Shown here piece by piece: positions 10,624-20,610 of a stretch of DNA of 64,000 nucleotides. The DNA comes from Caenorhabditis remanei. Its lineage: Eukaryota > Nematoda > Chromadorea > Rhabditida > Rhabditidae. The stretch covers positions 19,282,001-19,346,000 of the forward strand of contig NC_071332.1 of the NCBI RefSeq assembly GCF_010183535.1, read 5' to 3'. Position numbers and translations under genes: made by a program. The notes under the pieces were generated by a model. The model did not search any database. It was not told the origin of the DNA and saw nothing but the letters and a program-made list of their open reading frames with translations. Numbering within the stretch: the stretch's first letter is position 1; the number at the start of each line of letters is the position of its first letter.

Positions 10624-11960
10624 ATGACGACTGCATTTCCTCTTCTCCGTCTTCCGTACCTTGTACTTATGCCTGTTTTGGAACAAATGGAATTAATGGA
10701 AAGGTGAGTAGAAACTTCTGTTTCGTATATTATGAATTGAAATTTTTGTGTGCAAGGAAAGAGCCTCCCGCCCCCTCGTGACGGCTACGCCTACTCCCAT
10801 TTCAAAGTGGTGTTCTGGAATGACGAGCGCTCTTTGCACTGAGAAGTGTGAATTGATAATACGGTTCCTTTTTCAGAATTGCACTCTCTCTTCTTTCGAA
10901 ACGTGCCAGAATGTTCTTGAAACTACTTAAAATGAAGGGTGAGTATATCAATTTATGTCTGACGGATAACAAAATCAAGATTGGAGTGTTGTTTGATAAT
11001 GGTGAACAATTGAGAATGGATATTTCAATGATCAGATATCAAGAAGTTTCAATGATCGTATATTATCAAAACTTGACGTGTGAACATTATAACATTCAAC
11101 GGTGGCATGGTACACTACCTCCAATGGATTACGTCCTCCCGATCATGGACGTCACTCACTGCATGTTAGTTAAGCAATTGGTATTCCCAAAAGTATCTGA
11201 ATTCGACCCTGGATACGACACTACTATCCCACTCCTCGCAAAGCTTCCAAAGATTGATGAAGTCGGTGTGGAGGACTTCACTTCGAACAGTTTTTCTTGG
11301 GACTCAAGGCTTCAAAACGTTTTGAGAATTGTTTTTCCAGTAACTTCTGCAGTTACCATTCCTTATCACGCCCTAAAACCCGAAGAACTCCGAGAAATTA
11401 TCAGAGGGAATTTTGAGTCTGTGACTGTGAGAAAATATAGTGTTGACTACATGCCAAATCACGATATGAAGTTTTCTCTTAACGATTTGAAGATGACAAA
11501 CGTTAGGTCACTCGAGATTGCTGGCCCAGCCTTTGAAGTGGAAGACCTAAACCGTTATTTCAAGTTGTGGAAGCAGAAAAAATGTAATCTTCGACTGGAA
11601 TATTTGCAAGTGGCGACAATGGGATGTGAAAGGAGGAAACTGATAAATCTCCTTCTGAAAGGACTCAAAGTTGGTATATATTGTTACTTTGGAACAGAGC
11701 AAACATTCCGGGTATTGGGGAATATAAAACAGTTTATTTCGGAGATTGAGGATGAGAGGCCTACTTGGGAAACTGAAATAACAAGATCGGACGGGAGAAC
11801 AGCAACAATCAGAATTGGATCTCATGGAACGGTTTGTTTCTACGTTTGGCCAGAATCTACTGATGATACAACAAATATTGAGCCAAATCAATCTTCATTC
11901 ATGCGTAAATTTTCTTTTATTTCTAATTTCTACAATTCATTTATTGAACGTTTCAAATAA
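10624..11960 (+). CDS. F-box locus 8: group A F-box protein with an enlarged intron (387 aa)
   Basis: Exons are 10624-10703 and 10877-11960. The intron is 173 nt instead of about 50. Its first part (AACTTCTGTTTCGTATATTA...) recurs in locus 11, which marks the two as sister copies. The product starts MTTAFPLLRLPYLVLMPVL, continues IALSLLSKRARMFLKLLKMK, and has MDVTHCMLVKQL, LRIVFPVTSAVTIPYH, LNDLKMTNVRSLEIAGPAFE, DLNRYFKLWKQKK, and the C-terminal EITRSDGRTATI (usually DITRADGR) plus FYVWPESTDDTTN and the ERFK stop. Nothing is broken. Its 3' UTR is interrupted by the solo LTR at 12031. Confidence 0.9.
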
Positions 11961-12030
11961 CTGTTTTTATGCTTTCTTTTCTCCTGTAAATTTTGCTTCC
12001 GTTTTAATTTTTGACTGTCTATTCATATTT

Positions 12031-12833
12031 TGTGGACAATGAGGTCTAGCGGGCGTCGGAGGACCCACCCATTTCCGGGGAATTATGAGAGAATGTCTGT
12101 TTTGTGCGCGGTAAGTGGGGATAGGCGGTGCAAGCAGATAACAGTACACAAGTGTAAACGAATCCCAATTTATTAAGGAAATATGGAACAATGAATAAAG
12201 AGCGGTCCATAATGATTTGGCCGAAGAGTTGTTCCGGGTTGGAATGTCGCGTTATTAGCGGGAGAAAATTGATTAAAACCCGATGTTTTAAGGGGAAAAA
12301 TCATACGAAAAACCCTTCATGAGGGAGAAGATTATAGCGGTTTTACACACTTTTTAGGCCATAATTTAGGCTTACCTTCTACCCCTATTAGAGGGGATTT
12401 TGCCACCTTATTAGAAGGGGCAGTAGAAGTGCTGTCAGTGAAGAGAAATAGATCGGGCACAGATTGGGTCAGAACCAATATGGGACACCGTGAATGGGGA
12501 GCGGACGACAGCCTGTGACTGTACGACTGCGCTACTGAACAACTGGACTCGAGAGGGCGCGTGCCGCCGCCTTATATAGTCGGTCGGCTGCGTGGGTGCC
12601 CCTCGCTGCGTAGGTGCCCGCGCATTAGCGCGGGCATTCAAATATAATTATTGTGAGTGTGGTTTGCTTAATGAGCAGTTTTAACGTAATTTAACACGGT
12701 AAAATGGGAAATATAGTAAACCGGAAATAATAAAAGCATTTAATGACTCTAGTTTTGTGGGCAAAACCGTAGAGAGTCATTAAAGTGCTTTCAAGTTGTC
12801 AAATGAATGCTTTGCATGGTACAGTTGACAACA
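12031..12833 (-). mobile_element. Solo LTR of a retrotransposon (803 bp)
   Basis: The element is bounded by TGTGGACAAT and GTTGACAACA, that is TGT...ACA ends. It is flanked by the 5-bp target duplication TATTT at 12026-12030 and 12834-12838. It lies in sequence that elsewhere is the uninterrupted 3' UTR of group A genes. On the minus strand there is a TATA box (ACTATATAAG, 12571-12580) and about 400 bp further an AATAAA (12169-12174), as expected of an LTR with its U3 to the right. No internal coding region remains, so the element was reduced to one LTR by recombination. A 5-bp duplication fits Gypsy- or BEL-type elements; which one cannot be told. Confidence 0.75.
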
Positions 12834-13586
12834 TATTTTCTAACTTTTTTGTCCTTCATTTCATTTGTTACTCACTGTATCTGTTTTTATATTTGTTGAG
12901 TAATTTGCACTTTGTTTTTTTTTGTCGACAAGTAATTTTTTTTTAAATGAAATTTATGTATTTTTATTTGATATCTTCTCAAAACTCCTATGGGGGTGTG
13001 ATGACATGAGTCTCTGAGGAAAAGAAAACGTTAATTCAGAAAGGGTCTATTACAAATCAGGGTCAAACCGGTTTTATTCGAGCTGTACCGCCTTCTGGGC
13101 ATGTTTCGTTTTTCAAAAATGAGCCGAATGTTGTTCTTTCGAAGCAACGACCTCTGCGAGAAATGAAAGCACGTCGGTTCAGGATCCTATCCGGTGAAAA
13201 AGTAGAATCGAGAGACCGCCACGCACGACCGCAACGCGTTAGCTGTATGGCCAAACTCTATGATTAGACCACTGCTGATATAGTACAAGGAAAATGACTC
13301 GTCTGGCAAAAGCAGCCTTGAATATTTATTTCAGAACATTTTTGAAGCAATAAATAAATAAAACAGCAGGCTAAAAAAACAGTCAACAAATGCAAACAAG
13401 TGATAAGTACATCCTAATCTTGCTTAAAATTGAAACTAGTAGAAAAGAAGAGAAAAAAAGATTGACAGGAAAAAAGAAAGTTTAGAAACAATCGTTCAAA
13501 ATGGTCAACACAGTTGCTTACATAGCCCTTAATTGGAAAACCCTGCTTAATTTTTAAAACAGGATATCAAATCTACTCATAAATCG
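12834..13586. repeat. 3' flank of locus 8 and dispersed repeat
   Basis: The interrupted locus 8 UTR resumes at 12839. At 13060-13340 lies a long copy of the dispersed flank (GGTCAAACCGG, then CGAGCTGTACC) ending in the 3' flank shared by minus-strand group A genes. A GC element of promoter type sits inside it (13211-13240) with no gene start next to it. Confidence 0.5.
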
Positions 13587-14947
13587 TTATATAGAAATGA
13601 AAGCAAAATTGAATGAATCGATTAAAACAAGGTGTAAATTACTCAAGAAATATAAAACAGATATAATAAGTAACAAATCAAACAACGGACGAATAAGTCT
13701 GCAAATAGGAACAGGGAGTGGGAAATAAGAACAAAAAAAATTTGGTAGAAAAAAACAAAGAGAAGAACAGATATTTGAACCGTTCAATAAATAATTTTCG
13801 AAAGAAAAAAAACTAAGAAGACATAAGCATGAATGACGACTAATTTTGCTCAAGATTTGTAGATTCTGGCCAACGTAAAACAAAACCGCTCCAAAATTTG
13901 AAATTCTGATTGTCGCTGCTCTCCCGTCGTCTCTTGTTATATCATATTCAAAAATAAGCATCTCATCCTCAACCTCCGAAATGAACTGCTTTATATTTCC
14001 TAATGTTCTATCTGTTCTAATGGGAACTTGAACAGCGTTGAGCCCTTTTAGAAGGATATTTATTTCTTCACTGCCTACCCATCTCCTCATCGCCACTTGC
14101 AAATATTCCAGTCGAGGATTACATTGTTTCTTCATCCACAACTTGAAATAGAGGTTTAGATCTTCTAATGTAATGACCGGACCTGGAAGCTCCAATGACT
14201 TAACGTTCGTCATCTTCAAATCATTAAGAGAAAACTTCATGCTGTGATTTGGCATGACCCTGTCCCTAAATTTTTTTAAAGTCACGGCGTCAAAATTTCC
14301 TTTGAAAATTTCTCGGAAGTCTTTGGGTTTTATAGCGTGGTAAGAAATAGTAACTGCTGAAGATACTGGTAAAACTATTCTCAGAACTATTAGTAGCGGT
14401 GAGTCCGGAGAGCTGTGGTAGGTGTTCTGAGCAACAACTTCATCAATTTCTGGAAGCTTCGCAAGGAGTCTTGTAAGTTTTCCAAGTAAAATACCGCTTT
14501 GTGGTAATTCAACAATTATGAACTGCTTAATCGATTTGCAGTGAGTGACGTCCATAATCGGAAGGAAATAGTCCAATGGAGGTAGTGCACAGGGCCGCCA
14601 AGCGATGTAATCGTATTCATGTTTATAATATACTTCTTTAAAATATACTTCTGGGTATCCAAGGATCAAAATATCCACTTTCAATTCTTTACTATTATCA
14701 AAAAATACGTTCATCTTGATACTGCTACTATCCAGTATTAAATTGATATACTTACACTTCATTTTGAGAAGTTTCAAGAACATTCTGGCACGTTTTGAGA
14801 GAAGAGAAAGTACAATTCTGAATAAGTAAGCGTACTGTACACAGAAGTCGTATAAATTCTCACTCACCTTTCTACAAATTTCATTTGTTCCAGGACAAGC
14901 TTAAGCACGGGGTACGGAAGACGGAGAAGAGGAAATGAGGTCGTCAT
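13587..14947 (-). pseudogene. F-box locus 9: group A gene frameshifted at the FYVWP motif
   Basis: Exons are 14947-14868 and 14817-13587; the whole frame stays open for 436 codons. The F-box (MTTSFPLLRLPYPVLKLVL...IVLSLLSKRARMFLKLLKMK) and the body up to DITRDDGRAATI are intact. One T is missing near 13872, so FYVWPES reads FYVGQNL. The frame then runs about 95 codons through what is 3' UTR in sister genes. The original frame has also lost its stop (TAA reads TAT). The new tail is hydrophobic but unrelated in register to the conserved tail of loci 5, 7, 10, 12 and 16. It could still be expressed; I lean to a decaying copy. Confidence 0.7.
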
Positions 14948-15011
14948 CTCGGTAGAAGAAGTGGAAATACGAATGAGGAGAAATCAATGAATGAGGAATC
15001 GGTGTGTGGTG

Positions 15012-15056
15012 CAGACCGCGACGCACGACCGCGACGCAGCACTCTGGGAAGATTGA
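15012..15056 (-). promoter_or_regulatory. Upstream GC element of locus 9
   Basis: A perfect GACCGCGACGC pair is followed by CTCTGGGAAGATTGAG, 65 bp before the ATG. The spacer and its 5' neighbours match those of locus 10. Confidence 0.7.
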
Positions 15057-15090
15057 GGAGAAGAACAGTGGGGATTAAATAGAGTTGTGT

Positions 15091-15140
15091 TAATCTTCCC
15101 AGAGTGTCGCGTTGCGGTTGTGCGTCGCACTCTGGGAAGG
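15091..15140. promoter_or_regulatory. Relic palindromic GC element
   Basis: A plus-oriented element (CTTCCCAGAG...GTGCGTCGC) runs straight into a minus-oriented CTCTGGGAAGG, so both ends carry the CCCAGAG block. No gene start follows to the right. Confidence 0.5.
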
Positions 15141-15765
15141 CATCCCTAGTGTTTGCTATTGAGGCTACGGGTTTGGTTTGAATGAGATGGTTATTAGATT
15201 TGAGAGAGCGAGATGTTCTTGCATTCACGCCAGACTAAAATATATAAGGCGATACAGCCGACCACGAGAATTTCGAGATTTGTCGGGCTAGGCGAGCATG
15301 ATTGCTAATCAGAACACTACTGATCACCACCCACTCTAGAAACTTTATTTCAGAAATTCGAAAAAAAACAACATTTTATTAATGGAGAAAAGTTGGGTCT
15401 AATATTAGGGTTGAGCAGGTATTATTTCGTGGTCATGTTGTTTTTTAATGTTTCGAGTGGTCTTCTTTCAAAGTAACGACCGCTGCGGAAGATGAAGGCA
15501 CGTCGGATCTTGATTCTATCTTTTGAAAAAGTAGAATCGAGATACCGCCCCGTTCGATCCCGACATGCATGACCGACAGCGGAAAAAGGGGAGAGACGGT
15601 CGACAAAGCGTCGGTGTGAGGACAAGAATTTTTTTTTTTTGATATTATCAGATTCAGAAAAAATAGAGGACTCCGAACGTGTCGTCTATTTCCGGATCAA
15701 TTACAATCTATTTTAACAACCAGAAGGTCTCGAAAACACCTTTGAATCTTCATTTCAGAAATTTG
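15141..15765. other. Intergenic spacer with repeat copy
   Basis: It contains copy 3 of the dispersed repeat (15373-15403), flank sequence matching 13090-13200 (CGACCGCTGCGG..., AGTAGAATCGAGA), and the 3' flank of locus 10. No gene is seen. Confidence 0.5.
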
Positions 15766-17071
15766 TTAAAGCAATAAATAAAGAAAACAACAGGATAAAA
15801 AAACAATCAGAAAAGACAAACAGATGAAAAGTACATCACAATAACGGCGTCCATTGAAATTAGTGAAAAAGAAAAAGAAAAACGATTCACAGGAGACAAT
15901 AAAACATAAAAACAATCGTTCGAAATGGTGAACACATGAATTGTAAAAAGTAGAAATGAATGAAGTCTGATTTGGCACAAGATTTGGCTCAAGATTAGTA
16001 GATTCTGGCCAAACGTAGAAAATAACGTTTCCACAGTTTGAAATTCTGATTGTTGCTGTTCTCCCGTCGGCTCTTGTTATATCAAATTCAAAAGTAATTC
16101 TGTCATTCTCAAAACGACCCGGAACAAACCGTTTTACATTTCCCAAAACCCGGAATTCTCTCTGTGTTTCAATTGGAACAGAAACAGCGTTAAGTCCGTC
16201 CAAAAGGAGATCCATACTGGGCTTGTCATATATTCTCACTTCCAAGTATTCCAGTCGATCATTACATATTTTCTTCATCCACAACTTGAAATAGCGGTTC
16301 AGGTCTCTCACATCAACCTTTACTGTATGAATCTCAAGTATCTTAGCGTTTGTAATCCACAGATCATTAAGAGTTATCCGGTTGTCGGACCTCCTTAAAA
16401 CCACGGCGTCGAAATTTCCTTTGAGAATTTCTCGGAGGTGATTCTGGTTTTGGAAGCGATAGGAAATAGTAACTGCAGAAGATACCGGCAAAACTGTTCT
16501 CAGAACTTTGAGAAGTTGTTTTTCTTTATGAAATATTGCTTCATAAGAATAATAGTTATAGTTATCAGACGGAATGTGTTCGGCAACGACTTCATCAATT
16601 TTCGGAAGTTTTGCGATGATTGGGATACAATCGTGTTCAGAAATTTCAACGATTATGAACTTATCGATCGACTTGCAATGCATGACGTCCATAATTGTGA
16701 GGACATAGTCCACTGGAAGTAGACTACTGTCGCGCCATGAATAAACCCGTTTATATTGATTCTTGAAGGTGCTTCGTTGATATTCATCGATATACATATT
16801 CACTTCCAATACTCTAGTAAAATCACAAAACACTATCATATCGATTCTGTCACCATTCAGTTTTAAATTGATATGCTCACACTTCATTTTGAGTAGTTTC
16901 ACGTACATTCTGGCACGTTTGGAAAGAATAGAGAATGCGATTCTGAAAAAAAAGTGTACTGAAAGCATAAATCATTTAAGTTTTCACTAACCTGTCCATA
17001 AATTCCATTTGTTCCAAGACAGGTATAAGTACAAGGTGCGGAAGACGGAAAAGAGGAAATGGAGTCGTCAT
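15766..17071 (-). CDS. F-box locus 10: group A F-box protein with hydrophobic C-terminal tail (418 aa)
   Basis: Exons are 17071-16992 and 16942-15766. Exon 1 encodes MTTPFPLFRLPHLVLIPVL and ends GGACAG|GTTAGT. Exon 2 carries IAFSILSKRARMYVKLLKMK, MDVMHCKSIDKFI, LNDLWITNAKILEI, DLNRYFKLWMKKICNDRLEYL, DITRADGRTATI and FYVWPESTN. The ancestral stop is CGA at 15916-15918. The 50-residue tail has a hydrophobic stretch (LFICLSFLIVFLSCCFLYLLL region) at the very end. The gene is head to head with locus 11 across an inverted-repeat promoter. Confidence 0.9.
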
Positions 17072-17146
17072 CTCAGTAGAAGAAGAGGGGATACAAATGA
17101 GAAGGGATCAATGAATGAGGAATATGGGGTGTGGTACAGTAGGAGG

Positions 17147-17190
17147 AGACCGCGACGCATGACCGCGACGCAGGACTCTGGGAAGATTAA
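17147..17190 (-). promoter_or_regulatory. Upstream GC element of locus 10
   Basis: A GACCGCGACGC pair (second base group CATGACC) plus CTCTGGGAAGATTAAC, 76 bp before the ATG. Confidence 0.7.
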
Positions 17191-17238
17191 CACGACTCTA
17201 TCTATTTTCCATTGTTCTCCTCATTGTTCTCCTCCCGA

Positions 17239-17280
17239 CCTTCCCAGAGTACCGCGTGGCGGTCGTGCGTCGCGGTCTCA
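17239..17280 (+). promoter_or_regulatory. Upstream GC element of locus 11
   Basis: Mirror copy of the locus 10 element with one changed base (CGCGTGGCGGTC), 65 bp before the ATG. Confidence 0.7.
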
Positions 17281-17344
17281 CCACTACTGCACCAGACATA
17301 TTCATTGATTCCTCCTCATTTGCATTTCCACTCCTTCTACCGAG

Positions 17345-18615
17345 ATGACGACTGCATTTCCTCTTCTCCGTCTTCCATACCTTGTACTTATGCCTGTCTT
17401 GGAACAAATGGAATTTATGGAAAGGTAAGTAGAAACTTCTGTTTCGTATATTATGAATTCGCATACTCTGTGCAAGGAAAGATCGCCCGGTGTTCTGGCG
17501 TGGCGTTCTTTAGAAAGAGAAGTTTAAACTCATAATACGCTTCCTTTTTCAGGATTGTACTTTCGATTCTCTCCAAACGAGCCAGAATGTTCTTGAAACT
17601 TCTTAAAATGAAGTGTAAGTATATCAAATTAAGACTGAAGGATAACAGAATCGAGATGGGAATGTTGTTTGATAATAGTGAAAAATTTAAAGTAGATATT
17701 TTGATGATCGGAGATCAAGAAGTTTTGTTAATCGGATATTATCAAAATTTGAAGTGTGAACAAATTTACATTCGATGGTTGCCTGGTACACTACCTCCAA
17801 TGGAGTACGTCCTTCCGATTATGGACGTCACTCACTGCAAGTCAATTAAGAAATTGATACTCCCAGAAGTATCTGAATACGACCCTGGATACGACACTAC
17901 TATCCCACTCCTCGCAAAGCTTCCAAAAATAGATGAAGTCGTTGTTGAGGACTTCACTTCGTACTGCTTTTCTTCTGGCTCATGGCTTCAAAACGCTTGG
18001 AGAATTGTTTTACCAGTATCTCCTGCAGTTACCATTCCTTATCACGCCCTAAAACCTGAAGACCTCCGAGAAATAATCAGAGGGAACTTTGACTCCGTGA
18101 CTGTGAGAAAATATAGTGCTGACTACATGCCAAATCACGATATGAAATTTTCTCTTAATGATTTGAAGATGACAAACGTTAGGTCACTCAAGCTTGCTGG
18201 CCCAGCCTTCACATTAGATGACTTAATCCGCTATTTCAAGTTGTGGGAGAAGAAAAAAAGTAATCCTCGATTGAAATATTTGCAAGTGGCGATAAGGAAA
18301 TCTGAAAGGAGTGAAATGATGAGGATCTTTCTGAAAGAACTCAAAGTTGTTTTAATTTATCCCACTAGAACAAAGGATATAAAACCGTTCATTTCGGAGA
18401 TTGAAGATGAGCGTTTTCCTACGGAATTTTACATAAGTAGAGCAGACGGGAGAGGAGCAACAGTCAGAATTGGAACTGAAGGGACTGTTTGTTTCTACAT
18501 TTGCCCAGAATCTACTAATGATACAACAAATCGTGAGCCAAATCGATCTTCATTCATGCGTAAATTTCCATTTATTTCTAATTTTTACCATTCATGTATT
18601 GAACGTTTCAAATAG
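17345..18615 (+). CDS. F-box locus 11: group A F-box protein (380 aa)
   Basis: Exons are 17345-17424 and 17553-18615. The 128-nt intron shares its opening sequence with that of locus 8. The product starts MTTAFPLLRLPYLVLMPVL and continues IVLSILSKRARMFLKLLKMK. It keeps MDVTHCKSIKKL, LPVSPAVTIPYH, LNDLKMTNVRSLKLAGPAF and the ERFK stop. Two features differ from its sisters. About eight residues of the EFRVLGN region are missing in frame (TRTKDIKPFIS). The hallmark FYVWPES reads FYICPES, so the conserved Trp is Cys. It is an open gene, possibly under relaxed constraint at the C-terminal end. Confidence 0.87.
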
Positions 18616-19379
18616 CTTGTTTTTTGATTTCATTTTTGGTTGTCTATTCAGATTTGCAGCCTTCTTTGTCCGTAATTATATATTTGTTACCTACTGTGTC
18701 TGTTTATATTCTCTGAGTAACTTGTATCGTTTTTTTGTCAATTCGTCGAATTGTGTTTTCATTCCTAAAATAAAGATTCATGGGTGTGTATTTGATATCT
18801 TGTCTCTAAACTCATATGGGGGTGTGATGGCGTGAATCTCTGAGAGAAAGCAAATGCTGAATTCAGAATTTCGGAGTTTCACAGAATAGATTCAAGAACC
18901 GACGTGAAATTATCTCAGCATTCGAATCGTTTTTGAAAAACGAAACATGACCACGAGGTGGTACAGCTCGAGTAATATCGTTTCACCTGGATATGCATTA
19001 TTCAGGGATCATTGAGAAGTCATCGATTGGTTTAAAGTATTCAGAGTCCGTATAATAATTTGAAGCACATTCAACATGACGTTGTTAGAAATTGAAACAT
19101 CAGTCTTCGTTAATTACATCCATTTTCATAATTCGTCTTCAAGAATTTAAGAAGTATTTCTTGTTCCCATTAGTCCAAATATCACTGAGTTAGCGCGTTA
19201 AAAGAGTGGTGCAAAGTTTCGAAAAGCACTATTAGCTACCGCATTTTGACACATCATATCGCCTGTCTGACGTTTAATCTTAGGTACAATTCGATTCCTC
19301 GTCACTGAAACACAATAGAAACGCCCTCCGTCATCTTGGTAGAAGGAGTGGAAATACAATGTGCAGGAATCAATGAATA
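18616..19379. repeat. 3' flank of locus 11 and inverted dispersed repeat
   Basis: After the UTR, 18900-18990 is an inverted copy of the dispersed flank (GAGTAATATCG next to GGTACAGCTCG). Beyond it the sequence is AT-rich without a recognisable gene. Confidence 0.45.
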
Positions 19380-19545
19380 AGAACCGCGACGCAGCGCTCA
19401 TGGAAGGTTGGAGAGGAGAACAATGAAGAATGGATAGAGCCGTGTTAATCTTCCCAGCGTGCTACGTCGCGGTCGGGCGACCACACACAGATTCTCCCAC
19501 TCATTGATTGCTCCTCATTTGTATTTCCACTCTCTATATCGAGAT
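19380..19545. promoter_or_regulatory. Relic divergent promoter with two orphan start regions
   Basis: Decayed GC elements lie at 19380-19408 (minus) and 19449-19481 (plus), with the usual CATTGATT and TTTGTATTTCCAC leaders on each side. A start-like ATGAAGACT follows at 19543 on the plus strand, and ATGACGGAG near 19332 on the minus strand. In both directions the F-box sequence is replaced by unrelated DNA within about 12 bp, so both genes have been cut off from their promoters. Confidence 0.6.
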
Positions 19546-19757
19546 GAAGACTGTGCCACAGGCCAATTTCTGTCCTGTCTCTTGAGGAGATCAAGTATCA
19601 TCTGCCCCGCGGGAGTGTAAACAACCTCGGGCAGGCACACACAATTCTCCTTTATAATGACTTTAAATTGGACATACTGGTGGAAGAGGGTGACTCCCCA
19701 AGTCGCTCTCTTTCCTATACCGGGAAATAAATGATTGCAATCATCAAGAATGTACAT
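19546..19757 (-). pseudogene. Orphan coding-like fragment, function unknown
   Basis: A minus-strand frame reads MYILDDCNHLFPGIGKRATW..., then a segment rich in Val, Cys and Pro, and ends inside the relic promoter. Part of it (19672-19746) recurs as an inverted, frame-broken copy at 20296-20363. It does not resemble F-box sequence and I do not recognise the family. A relic of a mobile element or a captured gene is more likely than a live gene. Confidence 0.35.
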
Positions 19758-19979
19758 AAAACAGTGAAATACTAAAAGGATGAGCCGGTGCGCTCATGTA
19801 TTTACAACTGCATTTACTCTTTGTACTATTTTTTAATTTCTAAAATAAAGATTTACGTGTGTGTATCTGATATCTTGTCTCAAAACTAATATGGGGGTCT
19901 GGTGGCTAGAGTCTCCGAAGGAAAGCAAAGGGGCTCTCCACCAAGTGTTTATCTTCCCGGAGACTATTTGGCGGTCTAT

Positions 19980-20290
19980 TGCATTCGAATCCAAGGAAAT
20001 CCATTTCTATACTTGGTCGTGATCTCGCACCAATTCTTATTCGGATAGGTTTTAGTGGGACCGGCTCTGACTATAACGGCATTCTCGACCAGCATATTCA
20101 TCTTCCCGGAGCGCACATTGCAACCTTTCCCAGGGTCTCGTCACTTCATCCTTATGCGGTCACGCAAAGCGGTCTCGGCTTTCATCATGTCACTATTGAT
20201 TCCTTATTCAACCCTCTTCTGCATAGTGTAAAAGGCAGAACGCACCTGTTTTGGACTTTTATCATTTCTGTCTGTTTTAGGTACATTTAG
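19980..20290 (+). repeat. Decayed spacer repeat, related to 22380-22560 (inverted) and 43370-43600
   Basis: Blocks such as CAGGGTCTCGTCACTTCATC and CATCTTCCCGGAG are shared with the inverted copy near 22400-22470. AACCTTTCCCAGGG and TCACTATTGATTCC are shared with 43450-43545. These appear to be old leaders of the F-box cluster. Confidence 0.45.
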
Positions 20291-20295
20291 ATGTA

Positions 20296-20363
20296 GATTG
20301 CAATCTTTATTTAGCCGGTATAGGAAAGAGAGTGACTTGTGGTCACCTTCTTCCACTAGAGAG
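20296..20363 (+). repeat. Inverted copy of part of 19672-19746
   Basis: The sequences share GATTGCAATC, CCGGTATAGGAAAGAGAG and CTTCTTCCACTAG-like blocks in the same order but on opposite strands. The second copy has small deletions. Confidence 0.55.
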
Positions 20364-20610
20364 TCAACTAAATGCAAATGGAAAAAGAGACTCTCGGCCG
20401 GCCACGTGGTTGTTTATGCCTTACTGAGCCAGAGCAATACGTCATCTCAGTCGAAAGAGGTCCCGAGGAAAAGAGAGAAGAGACAGGGCAGAGACTGGTC
20501 TGTGATAATAAGAGAGACTGGCCCGCACGAACGCAACGCGTGACCTGTATCTGTGTATCAGTACAACGAAGATGACACTGCACCATTGAATCTTTATTTC
20601 AAAAAGTTTG

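Noticed and set aside
10101..10781. Long plus-strand open frame (226 codons) across the loci 7/8 promoter
   Set aside because: It reads both arms of the inverted repeat, including antisense of the first exons and GC elements. Its Arg- and Thr-rich composition comes from the motif, not from a protein.
13587..13870. Hydrophobic end of locus 9 as another member of the conserved tail group
   Set aside because: It results from a one-base frameshift before FYVWP and is in a different reading frame from the tails of loci 5, 7, 10, 12 and 16.
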